From positions 388,035 to 452,034 of the forward strand of contig LT009756.1 in NCBI GenBank assembly GCA_900012615.1: a stretch of 64,000 nucleotides of DNA. Direction: 5' to 3'. The position numbers and the translations under genes are program-made. This stretch comes from Agrobacterium genomosp. 13 str. CFBP 6927 (GTDB lineage Bacteria; Pseudomonadota; Alphaproteobacteria; Rhizobiales; Rhizobiaceae). The notes below the pieces were generated by a model. It was not told the origin of the DNA, did no database searches, and worked only from the letters and a program-made list of their open reading frames with translations. This document shows, one piece after another, positions 26,444 through 35,589 of this stretch. Numbering within the stretch: the first letter of the stretch is position 1; every line of letters begins with the position of its first letter.

Positions 26444-26821
26444 CTTCTCGCTCGCTTCGCTTCCGTCCGGCGTGCCCGGTTGTTTGTCGCGACGGTTGCC
26501 TGTCTGGACATGCCGTCGCCGCAACATGCAGCAATTCTAGAGCCGGTATTTGCCCCCTTGGAGGAAAATGCGCCGATGGACGAAGCAGTTACCTCTGTCG
26601 GGAGAATTCACGAAACGTGGTAAAGAAGTGGTTAACTATGGTGGGAATTTTTTAACTTTTGTGGCGCGCGGCACTCCCGCGCGCGGGCTGACCATCCAAT
26701 CGGCGGAAAGGGCAGTCGATATTCAACCGGAATTTATTTGACGTTTACGCGCACGTCAAATATTGTCATCCCATATTTGCCGGATCGGCTCCGGCTTTCA
26801 CGATGCGGAGGAACATCGGTA
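26444..26821. other. Divergent intergenic region between podJ and the beta-oxidation operon
   Basis: 378 bp with no convincing gene. An AT-rich part at 26620-26660 (GGGAATTTTTTAAC) suggests promoters, and the perfect inverted repeat at 26735-26762 is listed separately. The first bases up to 26527 are also open in the podJ frame. Confidence 0.5.
26735..26762. promoter_or_regulatory. Perfect 10-bp inverted repeat, candidate operator of the beta-oxidation operon
   Basis: Arms TATTTGACGT (26735-26744) and ACGTCAAATA (26753-26762) are separated by 8 bp and lie 60 bp upstream of the acyl-CoA dehydrogenase ATG. The ACGTCAA half-site resembles operators of MerR- or TetR-type regulators of acyl-CoA catabolism, but the regulator is not in the window, so identity is open. 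Confidence 0.6.
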
Positions 26822-28618
26822 ATGCCTGTTTACAAGGCCCCAGTCAAAGACACGCTTTTTATCCTGAACGACGTTCTCGGCCTGGAGCGGTATAACAACC
26901 TGCCCGGCTTCGAAGATGCAACCCCTGATATGATCGAGGCCATCACCGGTGAAGCCGCCAAGCTTGCCGAAGAGCGGCTTTTCCCGCTCAACCTTTCCGG
27001 CGATCAGCAGGGTTGCAAGCGCGCCGACGACGGTTCGGTTTCCGTGCCTGAAGGTTTCAAGGAGGCCTATGACGCCTATTGCGAGGGCGGCTGGATCGGT
27101 CTTGCCGTTCCGCAGGAATTTGGCGGTCAGGGCCTGCCCTATACGCTCCATGCCGCGATCGGCGAATATATGTCGTCCGCCAACCTGTCGCTGATGATGT
27201 ATCCCGGCCTGACGCAGGGCGCCATCGCCGCAGTCCTCGTGCATGGAACGCAGGAACAGAAGCAGACCTATCTGCCGAAGATGGTCGAAGGCACATGGTC
27301 CGGCACCATGAACCTGACCGAACCCCATTGCGGCACCGATCTCGGCCTGCTGCGCACCAAGGCGGTTCCGCAGGGCGACGGCAGCTACAGGATTTCCGGC
27401 CAGAAGATATTCATCTCCGCCGGCGAACATTCCATGACTGATAATATCGTCCATCTGGTGATTGCCCGTATCGAGGGCGCGCCGGAAGGCACCAAGGGTA
27501 TTTCGCTGTTCATCGTGCCGAAGTTCCTCGTCAAGGAAGATGGTACGCTCGGCGAGCGCAATGGCGTCACCTGCGGTGCGATCGAGCACAAGATGGGTAT
27601 TCACGGCAACGCCACCTGCGTCATGAACTATGATGACGCGACGGGTTATCTGCTGGGCGCGGAGAACAAGGGTCTCTCCGCCATGTTCGTGATGATGAAC
27701 GAGGCCCGCCTCGGCGTTGGCCTGCAGGGTCTGTCCGTTGGCGAGATCGCCTACCAGAACGCGGTGGAATATGCCCGTGACCGCATTCAGGGCCGCTCGC
27801 TTTCGGGTGCAAAATTCCCCGACAGGAAGGCCGATCCGATCATCGTGCACCCGGATATCCGCCGCACGCTGATGACCATCAAGGCCTATAACGAGGCCGG
27901 CCGCGCATTCCTTCTGTGGACCGCGCTGCAATCCGACATCGCCCACCGCGCCGCCGATGAAAAGCAGCGCCAGGCGGCGGACGACTTGCTCGGCCTCGTC
28001 ACCCCGATCCTGAAAGGTGTCTTGACCGACAAGGGCTTCGACCATGCGGTGATGGCGCAGCAGGTCTTCGGTGGCCACGGCTACATCGAGGAACACGGCA
28101 TGAGCCAATATGTCCGCGATGCGCGTATCACCATGATCTATGAGGGTGCCAACGGCATTCAGGCGCTCGATCTGGTGGGCCGTAAGCTCGGCATGAATGG
28201 CGGCCGCGCCGTGATGGCGCTGTTCAAGGAAATCGGCGATTTCTGCGAGGAGAACCGCGCCGACGAAAAGCTCAGCCTCTACACCAAGGGTCTGAAGAAG
28301 GGCTTGAACGACCTGCAGGCCGCAACCATGTGGTTCATGCAGAACGCCATGGCGAAACCCGACAATGCCGGTGCCGGCTCGACCGACTATATGCATCTCT
28401 TCGGCATCGTGGTGCTGGGCTACATGCAGGCGCGCATGGCGAAAGCCGCCAGCGAAGCGCTTGCAGCGGGCAGCACTTCGGACGAGGATTACCTCAAGAC
28501 CAAGCTTGTCACGGCGAAGTTTTATATGGAGCGCATCATGCCGGAAACGGCGCTGCGGAAGGCCCGCATCGAAACCGGCGCGGACACCATGATGGAACTG
28601 GCTGCGGAAGCATTCTGA
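26822..28618 (+). CDS. Acyl-CoA dehydrogenase
   Basis: 598 residues, the length of the larger bacterial acyl-CoA dehydrogenases with a C-terminal extension. [35 protein letters not shown] (FAD/substrate loop), [31 protein letters not shown] and [14 protein letters not shown] are diagnostic, and [17 protein letters not shown] carries the catalytic glutamate region. It introduces the first double bond in beta-oxidation. The ATG at 26822 has GGAGGAA upstream; the open frame from 26738 runs through the inverted repeat. Confidence 0.95.
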   Translation: MPVYKAPVKDTLFILNDVLGLERYNNLPGFEDATPDMIEAITGEAAKLAEERLFPLNLSGDQQGCKRADDGSVSVPEGFKEAYDAYCEGGWIGLAVPQEFGGQGLPYTLHAAIGEYMSSANLSLMMYPGLTQGAIAAVLVHGTQEQKQTYLPKMVEGTWSGTMNLTEPHCGTDLGLLRTKAVPQGDGSYRISGQKIFISAGEHSMTDNIVHLVIARIEGAPEGTKGISLFIVPKFLVKEDGTLGERNGVTCGAIEHKMGIHGNATCVMNYDDATGYLLGAENKGLSAMFVMMNEARLGVGLQGLSVGEIAYQNAVEYARDRIQGRSLSGAKFPDRKADPIIVHPDIRRTLMTIKAYNEAGRAFLLWTALQSDIAHRAADEKQRQAADDLLGLVTPILKGVLTDKGFDHAVMAQQVFGGHGYIEEHGMSQYVRDARITMIYEGANGIQALDLVGRKLGMNGGRAVMALFKEIGDFCEENRADEKLSLYTKGLKKGLNDLQAATMWFMQNAMAKPDNAGAGSTDYMHLFGIVVLGYMQARMAKAASEALAAGSTSDEDYLKTKLVTAKFYMERIMPETALRKARIETGADTMMELAAEAF

Positions 28619-28655
28619 TGAGGCTGGCGTTTCTGACGCCGCAGGGAGAGAAACA

Positions 28656-29864
28656 ATGACCGACGTATTTATCTACGACCATGTCCGCACCCCGCGCGGA
28701 CGCGGCAAGAAGGATGGCAGCCTGCATGAGGTGCCCTCCGTTCGCCTTGCCGCCAAGACACTGGAAGCCCTCCGCGACCGCAACGGGCTGGACACATCCG
28801 CTGTCGATGACATCATCATGGGCTGCGTCGATCCTGTCATGGATGCCGGTGCGGTGATCCCGAAGGCTGCCGCCTTCGAGGCGGGTTACTCCAATAAGGC
28901 CCCGGGCATGCAGATATCGCGCTTCTGCGCCTCGGGTCTCGATGCCATCAACTTTGCGGCCGGCAAGGTCAAGGCTGGGTCTGACGATATCGTCATCGCC
29001 GGTGGCGTCGAAAGCATGTCGCGCGTCGGCATGGGCATGTCTGGCGGCGCCTGGTACATGGACCCTTCGGTCAACTTCCCGGCCTTCTTCATGCCGCAGG
29101 GCGTGTCGGCCGATCTCATCGCCACAAAGTATGGTTTCTCCCGTGACGATGTCGACGCCTATGCCGTCGAAAGCCAGAAGCGCGCGGCGCATGCCTGGGA
29201 AAAGGGCTATTTCAACAAGTCGGTCATTCCGGTGAAGGATTCAAACGGCCTGACGATCCTCGACCGTGACGAGCACATGCGCCCCGGCACGGACATGCAG
29301 GCGCTTGCCTCGCTCAATCCGTCCTTCCAGATGCCGGGTGAAATGGGCGGCTTCGAAGCCGTCGGCATCATGGCGCATCCGGAAGTGGAGCGGATCAATT
29401 ACGTCCATCACGCCGGCAATTCGTCCGGCATCGTTGATGGCGCTGCCGCCGTGCTGGTTGGCTCGAAGGCGGGCGGCGAGGCGATGGGTGTGAAACCGCG
29501 CGCCCGCATCAAGGCTTTCGCCAATATCGGCTCTGACCCGGCGCTGATGCTGACCGGCCCGGTGGATGTGACTGAAAAGCTCCTGAAAAAGACCGGAATG
29601 TCGCTTGCCGATATCGATCTTTTCGAGCTCAACGAAGCCTTTGCCGCCGTGGTCCTGCGTTACATGCAGGCCTTCGACATCGACCACGACCGGATGAACG
29701 TCAATGGCGGCGCCATCGCCATGGGCCATCCGCTCGGTGCAACCGGCGCGATGATCCTCGGCACGGTGCTGGATGAGCTGGAGCGGCGCGATCTGAACAC
29801 TGCGCTCGTCACGCTCTGCATCGGCGCTGGCATGGGCACGGCGACGGTTATCGAGCGGGTTTGA
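28656..29864 (+). CDS. Acetyl-CoA C-acyltransferase (thiolase)
   Basis: 402 residues. Nucleophile Cys91 in [24 protein letters not shown], the acid-base His in GHPLGATGA and the C-terminal Cys in [10 protein letters not shown] are all present. It cleaves 3-ketoacyl-CoA to acetyl-CoA and a shortened acyl-CoA. The RBS GGGAGAG precedes the ATG. It lies 37 bp after the dehydrogenase, in the same operon. Confidence 0.95.
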   Translation: MTDVFIYDHVRTPRGRGKKDGSLHEVPSVRLAAKTLEALRDRNGLDTSAVDDIIMGCVDPVMDAGAVIPKAAAFEAGYSNKAPGMQISRFCASGLDAINFAAGKVKAGSDDIVIAGGVESMSRVGMGMSGGAWYMDPSVNFPAFFMPQGVSADLIATKYGFSRDDVDAYAVESQKRAAHAWEKGYFNKSVIPVKDSNGLTILDRDEHMRPGTDMQALASLNPSFQMPGEMGGFEAVGIMAHPEVERINYVHHAGNSSGIVDGAAAVLVGSKAGGEAMGVKPRARIKAFANIGSDPALMLTGPVDVTEKLLKKTGMSLADIDLFELNEAFAAVVLRYMQAFDIDHDRMNVNGGAIAMGHPLGATGAMILGTVLDELERRDLNTALVTLCIGAGMGTATVIERV

Positions 29865-29872
29865 GGCTGGTC

Positions 29873-30085
29873 ATGAGGCGCGAGGTTTACGAGCGGCCCA
29901 AGAATGAGATCGAACAGCAGCTGGCTCGGCACAATCTGGAAAAGGACATGGCACAGGATCATAGGGCGTCCATCCGCCCCGTTTCCCCTGTCCACATCCG
30001 GCGGCTCCGGGCAGAGCGCTGGGGTTTGATTGTGTTTCTTGTTCTTGTGGTCGGTTGTGTCGGCCTCGCACTCGGACTGTCGTAA
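29873..30085 (+). CDS. Small single-span membrane protein in the fad operon
   Basis: 70 residues: a charged N-terminal half ([16 protein letters not shown]) and a C-terminal membrane span ([20 protein letters not shown]), so a tail-anchored topology is likely. The start is 8 bp after the thiolase stop and the end is 33 bp before the next gene. I do not recognise a family. It could hold the beta-oxidation enzymes at the membrane, but nothing in the sequence shows this. Confidence 0.6.
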   Translation: MRREVYERPKNEIEQQLARHNLEKDMAQDHRASIRPVSPVHIRRLRAERWGLIVFLVLVVGCVGLALGLS

Positions 30086-30118
30086 CCGCAGGGAAATTTG
30101 AGGGAAGAGGAATCCCAA

Positions 30119-32335
30119 ATGAGCACTTACACCAATTTCACCATCGAGACGGACGCAGACGGCATTGCCCTCGTCACCTGGGACATGCCGGAAAAATCCA
30201 TGAACGTCTTCACGTCAGAGGTGATGGACGAGCTGAACGCCATTGTTGATGCCACCGTCGCAGACAGCGCCGTCAAGGGCGTCGTCTTCACCTCCGGCAA
30301 AAGCACCTTTTCCGGCGGCGCCGATCTTTCGATGATCAAGTCGATGTTCTCCTTCTACAATGATGAGAAGACGAAGAACCCGGATCAGGCGGCGGCAAAG
30401 CTGTTCGAACTGGTTGGCCGCATGACGGGCCTGTTCCGCAAGATCGAGACCAACGGCAAGCCCTGGGTTTCGGCCATCAACGGCACCTGCATGGGCGGTG
30501 CGTTTGAGCTGTCGCTTGCCTGCCACGGCCGGGTAGCCTCCAGCGCCAAGAACCTCAAGATCGCCCTGCCGGAAGTCAAGGTCGGCATCTTCCCCGGCGC
30601 CGGCGGCACCCAGCGCGTGCCGCGCCTGACGGATGCCCAATCGGCGCTGCAGATGATGACCACCGGCCAGTCGCTGACCGGCGCGCGCGCCAAGGCCATG
30701 GGGCTGGTGCATCAGGTGGTGGAGCCGGATGAGCTTATTTCCGCTGCAAAGCAGATGATCAAGGACGGCCTGAAGCCGGTCGCGCCGTGGGATGAAAAGG
30801 GCTTCAAGGCCCCCGGCGGCGGCATCTGGACGCCTGCCGCAGCCCAGCTCTGGCCCGCAGCACCGGCCATCCTGCGCCGTGAAAGTGCCGGCAACTATCC
30901 GGCCGCACTCGCCATCCTCAAATGCGTCTATGAAGGCCTGCAATTGCCCTTCGATACGGCGCTGAAGGTGGAGCAGCGTTATTTCACCGAAATCCTTCGC
31001 TCGAAGGAAGCCTTCGGCATGATCCGCTCGCTGTTCATTTCCATGCAGGAACTGGGCAAGGGCGCGCGCCGCCCGGCCGGCCAGCCGAAGACGGAGTTCA
31101 GGAAGGTCGGCGTCGTCGGCGCGGGCTTCATGGGCGCTGCCGTCGCTTATGTCACCGCTGCCGCCGGCATCCCCGTTGTGCTGGTGGACCGCGATCAGGA
31201 AGCAGCCGACAAGGGCAAGGGCCATTGCGAGGAAAGCGTCAAGGCCGCCATCGGCAAGGGCAGGCTGACGCAGGACGAGGGCAAGGCCCTGCTAGACCTC
31301 GTCACCCCGACGGCGGATTACAAGGCGCTCTCCGATGCCGATCTCGTCATCGAGGCCGTCTTCGAAGACCGCGATGTGAAGAAGGCCGTTATCGAGGCCG
31401 TGGAAGCCGTCTTGCCGCAGGGCGCGATCTTCGCCTCCAACACCTCCACTTTGCCAATCACCGGGCTTGCTAAGAACTCCAAGCGCCCGGCGGATTTCAT
31501 CGGCATCCACTTCTTCTCACCTGTCGAGAAGATGATGCTGACGGAAGTGATCCTCGGCAAGGAAACCGGCGACAAGGCGCTCGCCGTCGCGCTGGATTAT
31601 GTGGCCAAGATCAAGAAGACCCCGATTGTGGTCAATGATACGCGCGGCTTCTTCGTCAATCGCTGCGTGCTGCGTTACATGGCGGAAAGCTACGATATGC
31701 TGATCGAAGGCGTACCCGCCGCCATGATCGAAAATGCCGCGAAATTCGCCGGCATGCCGGTCGGCCCGCTGGCGCTGAACGATGAGGTGGCCATCGATCT
31801 TTCCTACAAGATCCTGAAAGCCACCGTCGCCGATCTCGGCGAAAAGGCTGTCGATCCGCGCCATATGGAGCTGGTGAAGAAGCTGGTGGAAGGCGAGGGC
31901 CGCTTCGGCCGTAAGAACGCCAAGGGCTTTTACGACTATCCGCAAAAGCCCGCCAAGAAATCCCTCTGGCCCGGCCTGAAGGACCTTTATCCGCAGCAGA
32001 AGCCTGAAGACGTGGATATGGAGGTGCTGAAACAGCGCTTCCTCGTCACCGTGGCGCTGGAAGCCGCCCGCACGGTGGAAGAAGGCATCGTCACCGATCC
32101 GCGTGAGGCGGATGTCGGCTCCATCCTCGGTTTCGGCTTTGCGCCCTATACCGGCGGTGCGCTGTCCTACATCGACGGCATGGGCGTGAAGAACTTCGTG
32201 GCACTCGCCGAAAAGCTCAGTGAGACCTACGGCCCGCGCTTCAAGCCGACGCCGCTGCTGAAGGACATGGCCGCCAAGGGCGAGACCTTCTACGGTCGCT
32301 TCGATCCCTATGCCAGCGCCGCCAAGGCGGCCTGA
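30119..32335 (+). CDS. fadJ: Bifunctional enoyl-CoA hydratase/3-hydroxyacyl-CoA dehydrogenase
   Basis: 738 residues. The N-terminal crotonase domain (about 1-190) includes [13 protein letters not shown] and [16 protein letters not shown] with the oxyanion hole and [19 protein letters not shown]. The NAD-binding dehydrogenase domain starts near 330 ([16 protein letters not shown]), with [14 protein letters not shown] and NRCVLRYM downstream. It hydrates enoyl-CoA and oxidises the product, completing the cycle with the two upstream genes. The length and order match FadJ/FadB alpha subunits. A ribosome site GAAGAGG precedes the ATG. Confidence 0.95.
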   Translation: MSTYTNFTIETDADGIALVTWDMPEKSMNVFTSEVMDELNAIVDATVADSAVKGVVFTSGKSTFSGGADLSMIKSMFSFYNDEKTKNPDQAAAKLFELVGRMTGLFRKIETNGKPWVSAINGTCMGGAFELSLACHGRVASSAKNLKIALPEVKVGIFPGAGGTQRVPRLTDAQSALQMMTTGQSLTGARAKAMGLVHQVVEPDELISAAKQMIKDGLKPVAPWDEKGFKAPGGGIWTPAAAQLWPAAPAILRRESAGNYPAALAILKCVYEGLQLPFDTALKVEQRYFTEILRSKEAFGMIRSLFISMQELGKGARRPAGQPKTEFRKVGVVGAGFMGAAVAYVTAAAGIPVVLVDRDQEAADKGKGHCEESVKAAIGKGRLTQDEGKALLDLVTPTADYKALSDADLVIEAVFEDRDVKKAVIEAVEAVLPQGAIFASNTSTLPITGLAKNSKRPADFIGIHFFSPVEKMMLTEVILGKETGDKALAVALDYVAKIKKTPIVVNDTRGFFVNRCVLRYMAESYDMLIEGVPAAMIENAAKFAGMPVGPLALNDEVAIDLSYKILKATVADLGEKAVDPRHMELVKKLVEGEGRFGRKNAKGFYDYPQKPAKKSLWPGLKDLYPQQKPEDVDMEVLKQRFLVTVALEAARTVEEGIVTDPREADVGSILGFGFAPYTGGALSYIDGMGVKNFVALAEKLSETYGPRFKPTPLLKDMAAKGETFYGRFDPYASAAKAA

Positions 32336-32357
32336 GGCTTCAAGCGAGACATTGAAC

Positions 32358-32382
32358 AGGCCCTCCGGGGCCTATTTTATTA
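32358..32382 (+). terminator. Rho-independent terminator after fadJ
   Basis: AGGCCC (32358-32363) pairs with GGGCCT (32368-32373) over a TCCG loop, followed by ATTTTATTA. It lies 22 bp after the fadJ stop and closes the beta-oxidation operon. Confidence 0.7.
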
Positions 32383-32490
32383 TGCCTGCCTCTCTGCTTT
32401 CCGTGCATCCTTTGCCCGGCTGAGGCGTTGAAAAGGCTGACTGGGCAAAAGCGCCCGCCGCCGCAATTCAGCACGCCTCAGGAGACAGCG

Positions 32491-32916
32491 ATGAAAGCAC
32501 CACTGCGATCCCACGGTTTCGACAAGCCCTCCGACCTTGACGACCATCTGGCCGAACTGGACGAAGAGGCCGTGGAGAAGAAGGCTGCAAAACCCGCTGT
32601 TGCCCGAAGGGTGCGTGCCGCCGCCCCGCCGGAATCATCCTTGCGCGCGGAGCTGGATGATCTGCGCAAACAGCTCGAAAAGATTCGCCGCGACGTCAAA
32701 CGGCTGGAAGCCGCCGCCAACCCGTCCCATCATAAATCCGCCAACGCCCGGCATGAGCGCGACCGCGAGAATTCGCGCCTGATGACGGTGGTGCGCTCCG
32801 TTGCCGTCACCTCGCTGGCAAGCCGCATCTTCGCCTCCTCGCCCGTCATGGCGGCGCTGGTGGCCGTTGTGCCAATCGCGCTTGGCCTTGCCGCACGGCG
32901 CAATGAGGGGGCGTAA
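32491..32916 (+). CDS. Hypothetical coiled-coil protein with C-terminal membrane segment
   Basis: 141 residues. A charged, Lys/Glu-rich N-terminal half with a coiled coil (LRAELDDLRKQLEKIRRDVK) is followed by a hydrophobic region (VMAALVAVVPIALGLAA). GGAGACAGCG stands immediately upstream of the ATG at 32491. No recognised domain; it lies just outside the integrated element and belongs to the core chromosome by position. Confidence 0.75.
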   Translation: MKAPLRSHGFDKPSDLDDHLAELDEEAVEKKAAKPAVARRVRAAAPPESSLRAELDDLRKQLEKIRRDVKRLEAAANPSHHKSANARHERDRENSRLMTVVRSVAVTSLASRIFASSPVMAALVAVVPIALGLAARRNEGA

Positions 32917-33059
32917 GCCGTCCCCCGCCGCGCCACCGCCCGCTGGCCCGGCGGATGCCCAGGAGCGGGTTTTCCGCCGCAATCCTGCCTTCGCCGGGCA
33001 GACTTTCCAGCCATCCACAGGCGCCGTGAAAAAACTGTCAAAAAACTTCGCGATGGCGC

Positions 33060-33087
33060 TTGCCATGTCCGAACAAGATGTTATAAC
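33060..33087 (+). promoter_or_regulatory. Candidate promoter of tRNA-Phe
   Basis: TTGCCA (33060-33065) and TATAAC (33082-33087) are separated by 16 bp and lie about 70 bp upstream of the tRNA. Confidence 0.45.
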
Positions 33088-33155
33088 CCCGCTCACTTTC
33101 GGGGCACCAAACAGCCCCGCCCGCCAAAAGCGGAGGTTCTTCAAGGACCTGAAGT

Positions 33156-33231
33156 GCCCGGATAGCTCAGTTGGTAGAGCAGCGGATTGAAAATCCGCGT
33201 GTCGGTGGTTCAAATCCGCCTCCGGGCACCA
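33156..33231 (+). tRNA. tRNA-Phe (anticodon GAA)
   Basis: 76 nt with a full cloverleaf. The acceptor GCCCGGA pairs with TCCGGGC. The D-arm is GCTCAGTTGGTAGAGC, the anticodon stem GCGGATTGAAAATCCGC with anticodon GAA, and the T-arm GGTGGTTCAAATCCGCC. The 3' ACCA is encoded. Its 3' part from 33185 on is one copy of the 48-bp attachment repeat, so the integrated element keeps the gene intact. Confidence 0.97.
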
Positions 33232-33232
33232 T
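33185..33232 (+). repeat. Left attachment repeat (inside tRNA-Phe)
   Basis: 48 bp identical to 47631-47678, starting GATTGAAAATCCGCG and ending CGGGCACCAT; flanking bases differ at both ends. It covers the anticodon-to-3' end of the tRNA, the standard target of tyrosine integrases. Confidence 0.95.
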
Positions 33233-33358
33233 ATTTTCCCTAAGAAAAACAATGGCGTAGCGAAAAAGTTCGGCAATTTCTCCTAGATTTGATGTTGCGT
33301 CGGTTTTCCCGCGTTTTCCTTGATTTTCCGGGCTTTTTCCTGATGTCCCGGCAAATCC

Positions 33359-33379
33359 ATGCAACATGAAATGCAACAT
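33359..33379 (+). repeat. Paired ATGCAACAT motifs, left arm
   Basis: ATGCAACAT occurs at 33359-33367 and 33371-33379. The same pair (one with a single mismatch) occurs near the right end. Candidate arm-type integrase binding sites. Confidence 0.5.
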
Positions 33380-33389
33380 GGAGGGGTTC

Positions 33390-33650
33390 TTGAAGACGGT
33401 TTTTCTATTGATGGCTCAGTACGACGGACGGGCGATTATCCCGGCCGAAATGGTCTGCCGAGACTATTTCCCTCATCTGACGATAAACCATTTCGTGCGC
33501 AAGGCGACACGGGGAGAGATCAAGCTTCCGCTGATCTACATCGAGCCGAGCCAGAAGGCCGCGAAGGGAATTCACGTCCATGATCTGGCTGAATACATAG
33601 ATGCCCGCCGAAAGGTCGCAAAGAGCGAAATGGAAGCCTTCATGCGATAG
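33390..33650 (+). CDS. PrtN-family (pyocin activator) protein
   Basis: 86 residues matching the pyocin activator PrtN family: KTVFLLMAQYDGRAIIP, CRDYFPHL, GEIKLPLIYIEPSQKAAKGI and HDLAEYIDARR. PrtN activates pyocin genes in Pseudomonas, and family members occur in many prophages as regulators. I set the start at the TTG 33390, with GGAGGGG just upstream and the family's N-terminus; ATGs at 33366 and 33378 in frame are alternatives. It is the first gene inside the left repeat. Confidence 0.75.
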   Translation: MKTVFLLMAQYDGRAIIPAEMVCRDYFPHLTINHFVRKATRGEIKLPLIYIEPSQKAAKGIHVHDLAEYIDARRKVAKSEMEAFMR

Positions 33651-33664
33651 AGGGATATGCGCCG

Positions 33665-34018
33665 ATGCTTGATGTGGTGGAAACTGACCGGCCGGCGTCT
33701 CGATCGAAAGCTCGGGGGAAAAGCCCTCGGCGCCGGCGCGTGGACAAGCGAAAAATCTTGGGCGCCGATCGGCTGCGAAAAATGCATGCCAATCCCGATT
33801 TTGCCTCGGCCCGCGATGAGCGGGGCCGGGAGCGCTTCAAAGCGAGGCGCGATGAAATGCAGCGCCTCAGTAACGCGGCCCGTCGTGGTTACGACGTGCC
33901 GCCCGAGAGGGAGGCCGAATGGAAGGCCCTCAAGGCGAAGCGGGCATTTTCTAATGAGGAAATCGGAATTATGCTCGGGTTGAAGCGGTGGCGCCGCCGG
34001 CGCCGCACTAGGACTTAA
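33665..34018 (+). CDS. Basic hypothetical protein
   Basis: 117 residues, strongly basic at both ends (SRSKARGKSPRRRR, LKRWRRRRRTRT), with a possible helix-turn-helix-like FSNEEIGIMLGL near the C-terminus. GAGGG lies about 10 bases upstream. The charge suggests nucleic-acid binding; no family is recognised. A competing frame at 33657-33983 on the same strand is less protein-like. Confidence 0.5.
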   Translation: MLDVVETDRPASRSKARGKSPRRRRVDKRKILGADRLRKMHANPDFASARDERGRERFKARRDEMQRLSNAARRGYDVPPEREAEWKALKAKRAFSNEEIGIMLGLKRWRRRRRTRT

Positions 34019-34034
34019 TGGGGCGACGGGCAGC

Positions 34035-34715
34035 ATGAAAAACAGACATGAAGAACTCGGTTATTGTGCTGGCTGGTTTGCTGCCTTCGGCCTTGCTTCC
34101 GTCTTTTTCGTTGCCGTGGTGTGGCAATCACCAAATCTGCAAGCTGTCGCATGCGCCAAAGATGAAACTGGCTGTTTCCGCGAGTGGCTGAGCGCGACGG
34201 GATCATGGGCGGCATTGATCGCAGCAATCCCGGCAGCATGGTTCGTATTTAAGCAGGTTGAGTTGCAACGGATGCTCGGGAAAGACACGCTATGGGTCTC
34301 GATAAAACGAGACCAGGTGGCCGCGGCTGATCTACGAGGAGTTTCATCTCGTTTACTTTCCGAAGTGAGGGGATACGAACGAAAAGATGGTATGAAATAC
34401 GTAGGCCCAGAGGAACTCCGGAAGCAAATTCAGTCGGTAAGGGATGTGATTGCCGGCGATGACTTTGCTTGGTTGGAAAAAAACATTGCGCACATGTGGC
34501 GGGTCAACGCGAAGAAGGCAGTTGCAGACATCGATCAATATCTCAGCAATTTCGGTTCCGATATCGATGTCTCCCCGCCTAAGCATGTCGAAGCGATCGT
34601 ATATTTCGCGTTTAACCTGTGCATTGCATCTGCGCGAGCCTATCTCGAAGACTGCATCGAGGTTCTTGATAAGGAGCTCATATTCTACAAGAAGATGTTG
34701 GAAAGGTACGCGTGA
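34035..34715 (+). CDS. Two-span membrane protein of unknown function (element cargo)
   Basis: 226 residues. Two membrane spans (about 12-30 and 52-72) flank a short Cys-containing loop (VACAKDETGCF). A long, charged helical domain follows (DLRGVSSRLLSEVRGYERKD, RVNAKKAVADIDQYLSN). Codon use looks less GC-biased than in the neighbours. It lies at the element end outside the structural block, the position where cargo genes such as superinfection-exclusion functions often sit. That role is a guess; nothing catalytic is visible. Confidence 0.65.
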   Translation: MKNRHEELGYCAGWFAAFGLASVFFVAVVWQSPNLQAVACAKDETGCFREWLSATGSWAALIAAIPAAWFVFKQVELQRMLGKDTLWVSIKRDQVAAADLRGVSSRLLSEVRGYERKDGMKYVGPEELRKQIQSVRDVIAGDDFAWLEKNIAHMWRVNAKKAVADIDQYLSNFGSDIDVSPPKHVEAIVYFAFNLCIASARAYLEDCIEVLDKELIFYKKMLERYA

Positions 34716-34842
34716 AACCTTTTAGGGACCGTACCCGGGAGCCCCCCTATGCGGGTCAACCGCCCCCCGGCTTCTCGCTGTTTTTTTGATTTTGATTTTT
34801 CCATTCACGCTCACGCGATGGAGGGCCGACGCGATGGCTTCG
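34716..34842. other. GC-rich non-coding segment left of the small terminase gene
   Basis: 127 bp with AGGGACCGTAC at 34724-34734, GGAGCCCCCC and a later T-rich stretch (GTTTTTTTGATTTTGATTTTTCC). The 11-mer recurs in inverse orientation at 35437-35447, on the other side of terS. It could hold terminators for the converging genes or part of a packaging site. Confidence 0.4.
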
Positions 34843-35352
34843 CTATTCGGAACCGGGAAGCGTCCCACCTTTTCTAACAAGGTCCGCAGCTTCCCCTAAT
34901 CGCCGCGCAACCCCGTGCTGCGCGTTTCTGACAACGGTTTCAATTCGCTTTCGCTCTGCGATGTCACGGGTGATCATCGCAGGCAGCGCGTTGAAGGTCT
35001 CAACGCATGCCCCGACGATGTGATCAATCGCCGCGATAGCTTCTTCGGCGGGAACAAGCCGGCGGTTTCGCTCGGCAATGCGCTGTTCAATTTCCTCGGC
35101 GCGGGCTCTCTTTACGCGCTGATCCTCCGAGGTTTTGGTTTGCTGTGAAGCCTTCTCCTGCCAATAGCGCGCATATCCGCGCGCCACACTCCCGAGGGTG
35201 ACGCGACCAGGCGCCGGCCGTTCGATAAAACCATCCTTTACGAGAAGGCGAATGCGCTCCGCGCTCAGGCCGAGCAGCTTCCCGGCGGCCTCAAGCGAGA
35301 TCAGCGATTGGCCGTCGCATTCGATAGTGGGATTGGTCGATTTTGATGCCAT
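34843..35352 (-). CDS. Small terminase subunit, Nu1-like
   Basis: 169 residues. The N-terminal winged helix (LISLEAAGKLLGLSAERIRLL, quoted in part; VKDGFIERPAPGRVTL) is that of lambda Nu1. It is followed by a coiled region with RAEEIEQRIAERNRRLVPAEEA and the helical C-terminal half, all typical of Nu1-type small terminases that recognise the packaging site. The ATG at 35352 has TTGGAG upstream. A large terminase subunit would normally follow; here the gene is followed by non-coding DNA, so ATPase and nuclease must come from elsewhere if it is functional. Confidence 0.8.
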   Translation of the reverse strand: MASKSTNPTIECDGQSLISLEAAGKLLGLSAERIRLLVKDGFIERPAPGRVTLGSVARGYARYWQEKASQQTKTSEDQRVKRARAEEIEQRIAERNRRLVPAEEAIAAIDHIVGACVETFNALPAMITRDIAERKRIETVVRNAQHGVARRLGEAADLVRKGGTLPGSE

Positions 35353-35589
35353 TTTCTCCAACTCCAAATGGAAAAACGAAAACAAAAAAATAGGCAAGAC
35401 CCGGGGGTAATCGTACCCGCGTAAGGCGCCCCCGCCGTACGGTCCCTTGAAGGGGGGAGGGGTTGAGGGACGCTTGAGAGCGTCCCGCCTTCGATCGGAC
35501 ATCCTGCATATGTCACATGATGTCACGCCGTCACATTGAACATTAAGGTATTGTTTCTCTTGCCATCCACCACACGGAAAGCGTGACGT
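35353..35589. other. Non-coding segment between gpD-like gene and terS, candidate packaging site
   Basis: 237 bp. It contains GGCGCCCCCGCCGTACGG, GTACGGTCCC at 35437-35446 and a purine-rich GAAGGGGGGAGGGG. The GTACGGTCCC block is the inverse of a sequence on the other side of terS. Its position upstream of a Nu1-type gene matches that of cos in lambda. Confidence 0.4.

Noticed and set aside
26738-26821. Upstream extension of the acyl-CoA dehydrogenase
   Set aside because: It runs through the inverted repeat from a TTG, has no homology, and a strong GGAGGAA lies before ATG 26822.
33657-33983. Alternative plus-strand frame at the left of the element
   Set aside because: It overlaps the 117-residue basic ORF; both are weak, but the latter has a better ribosome site and charge pattern.
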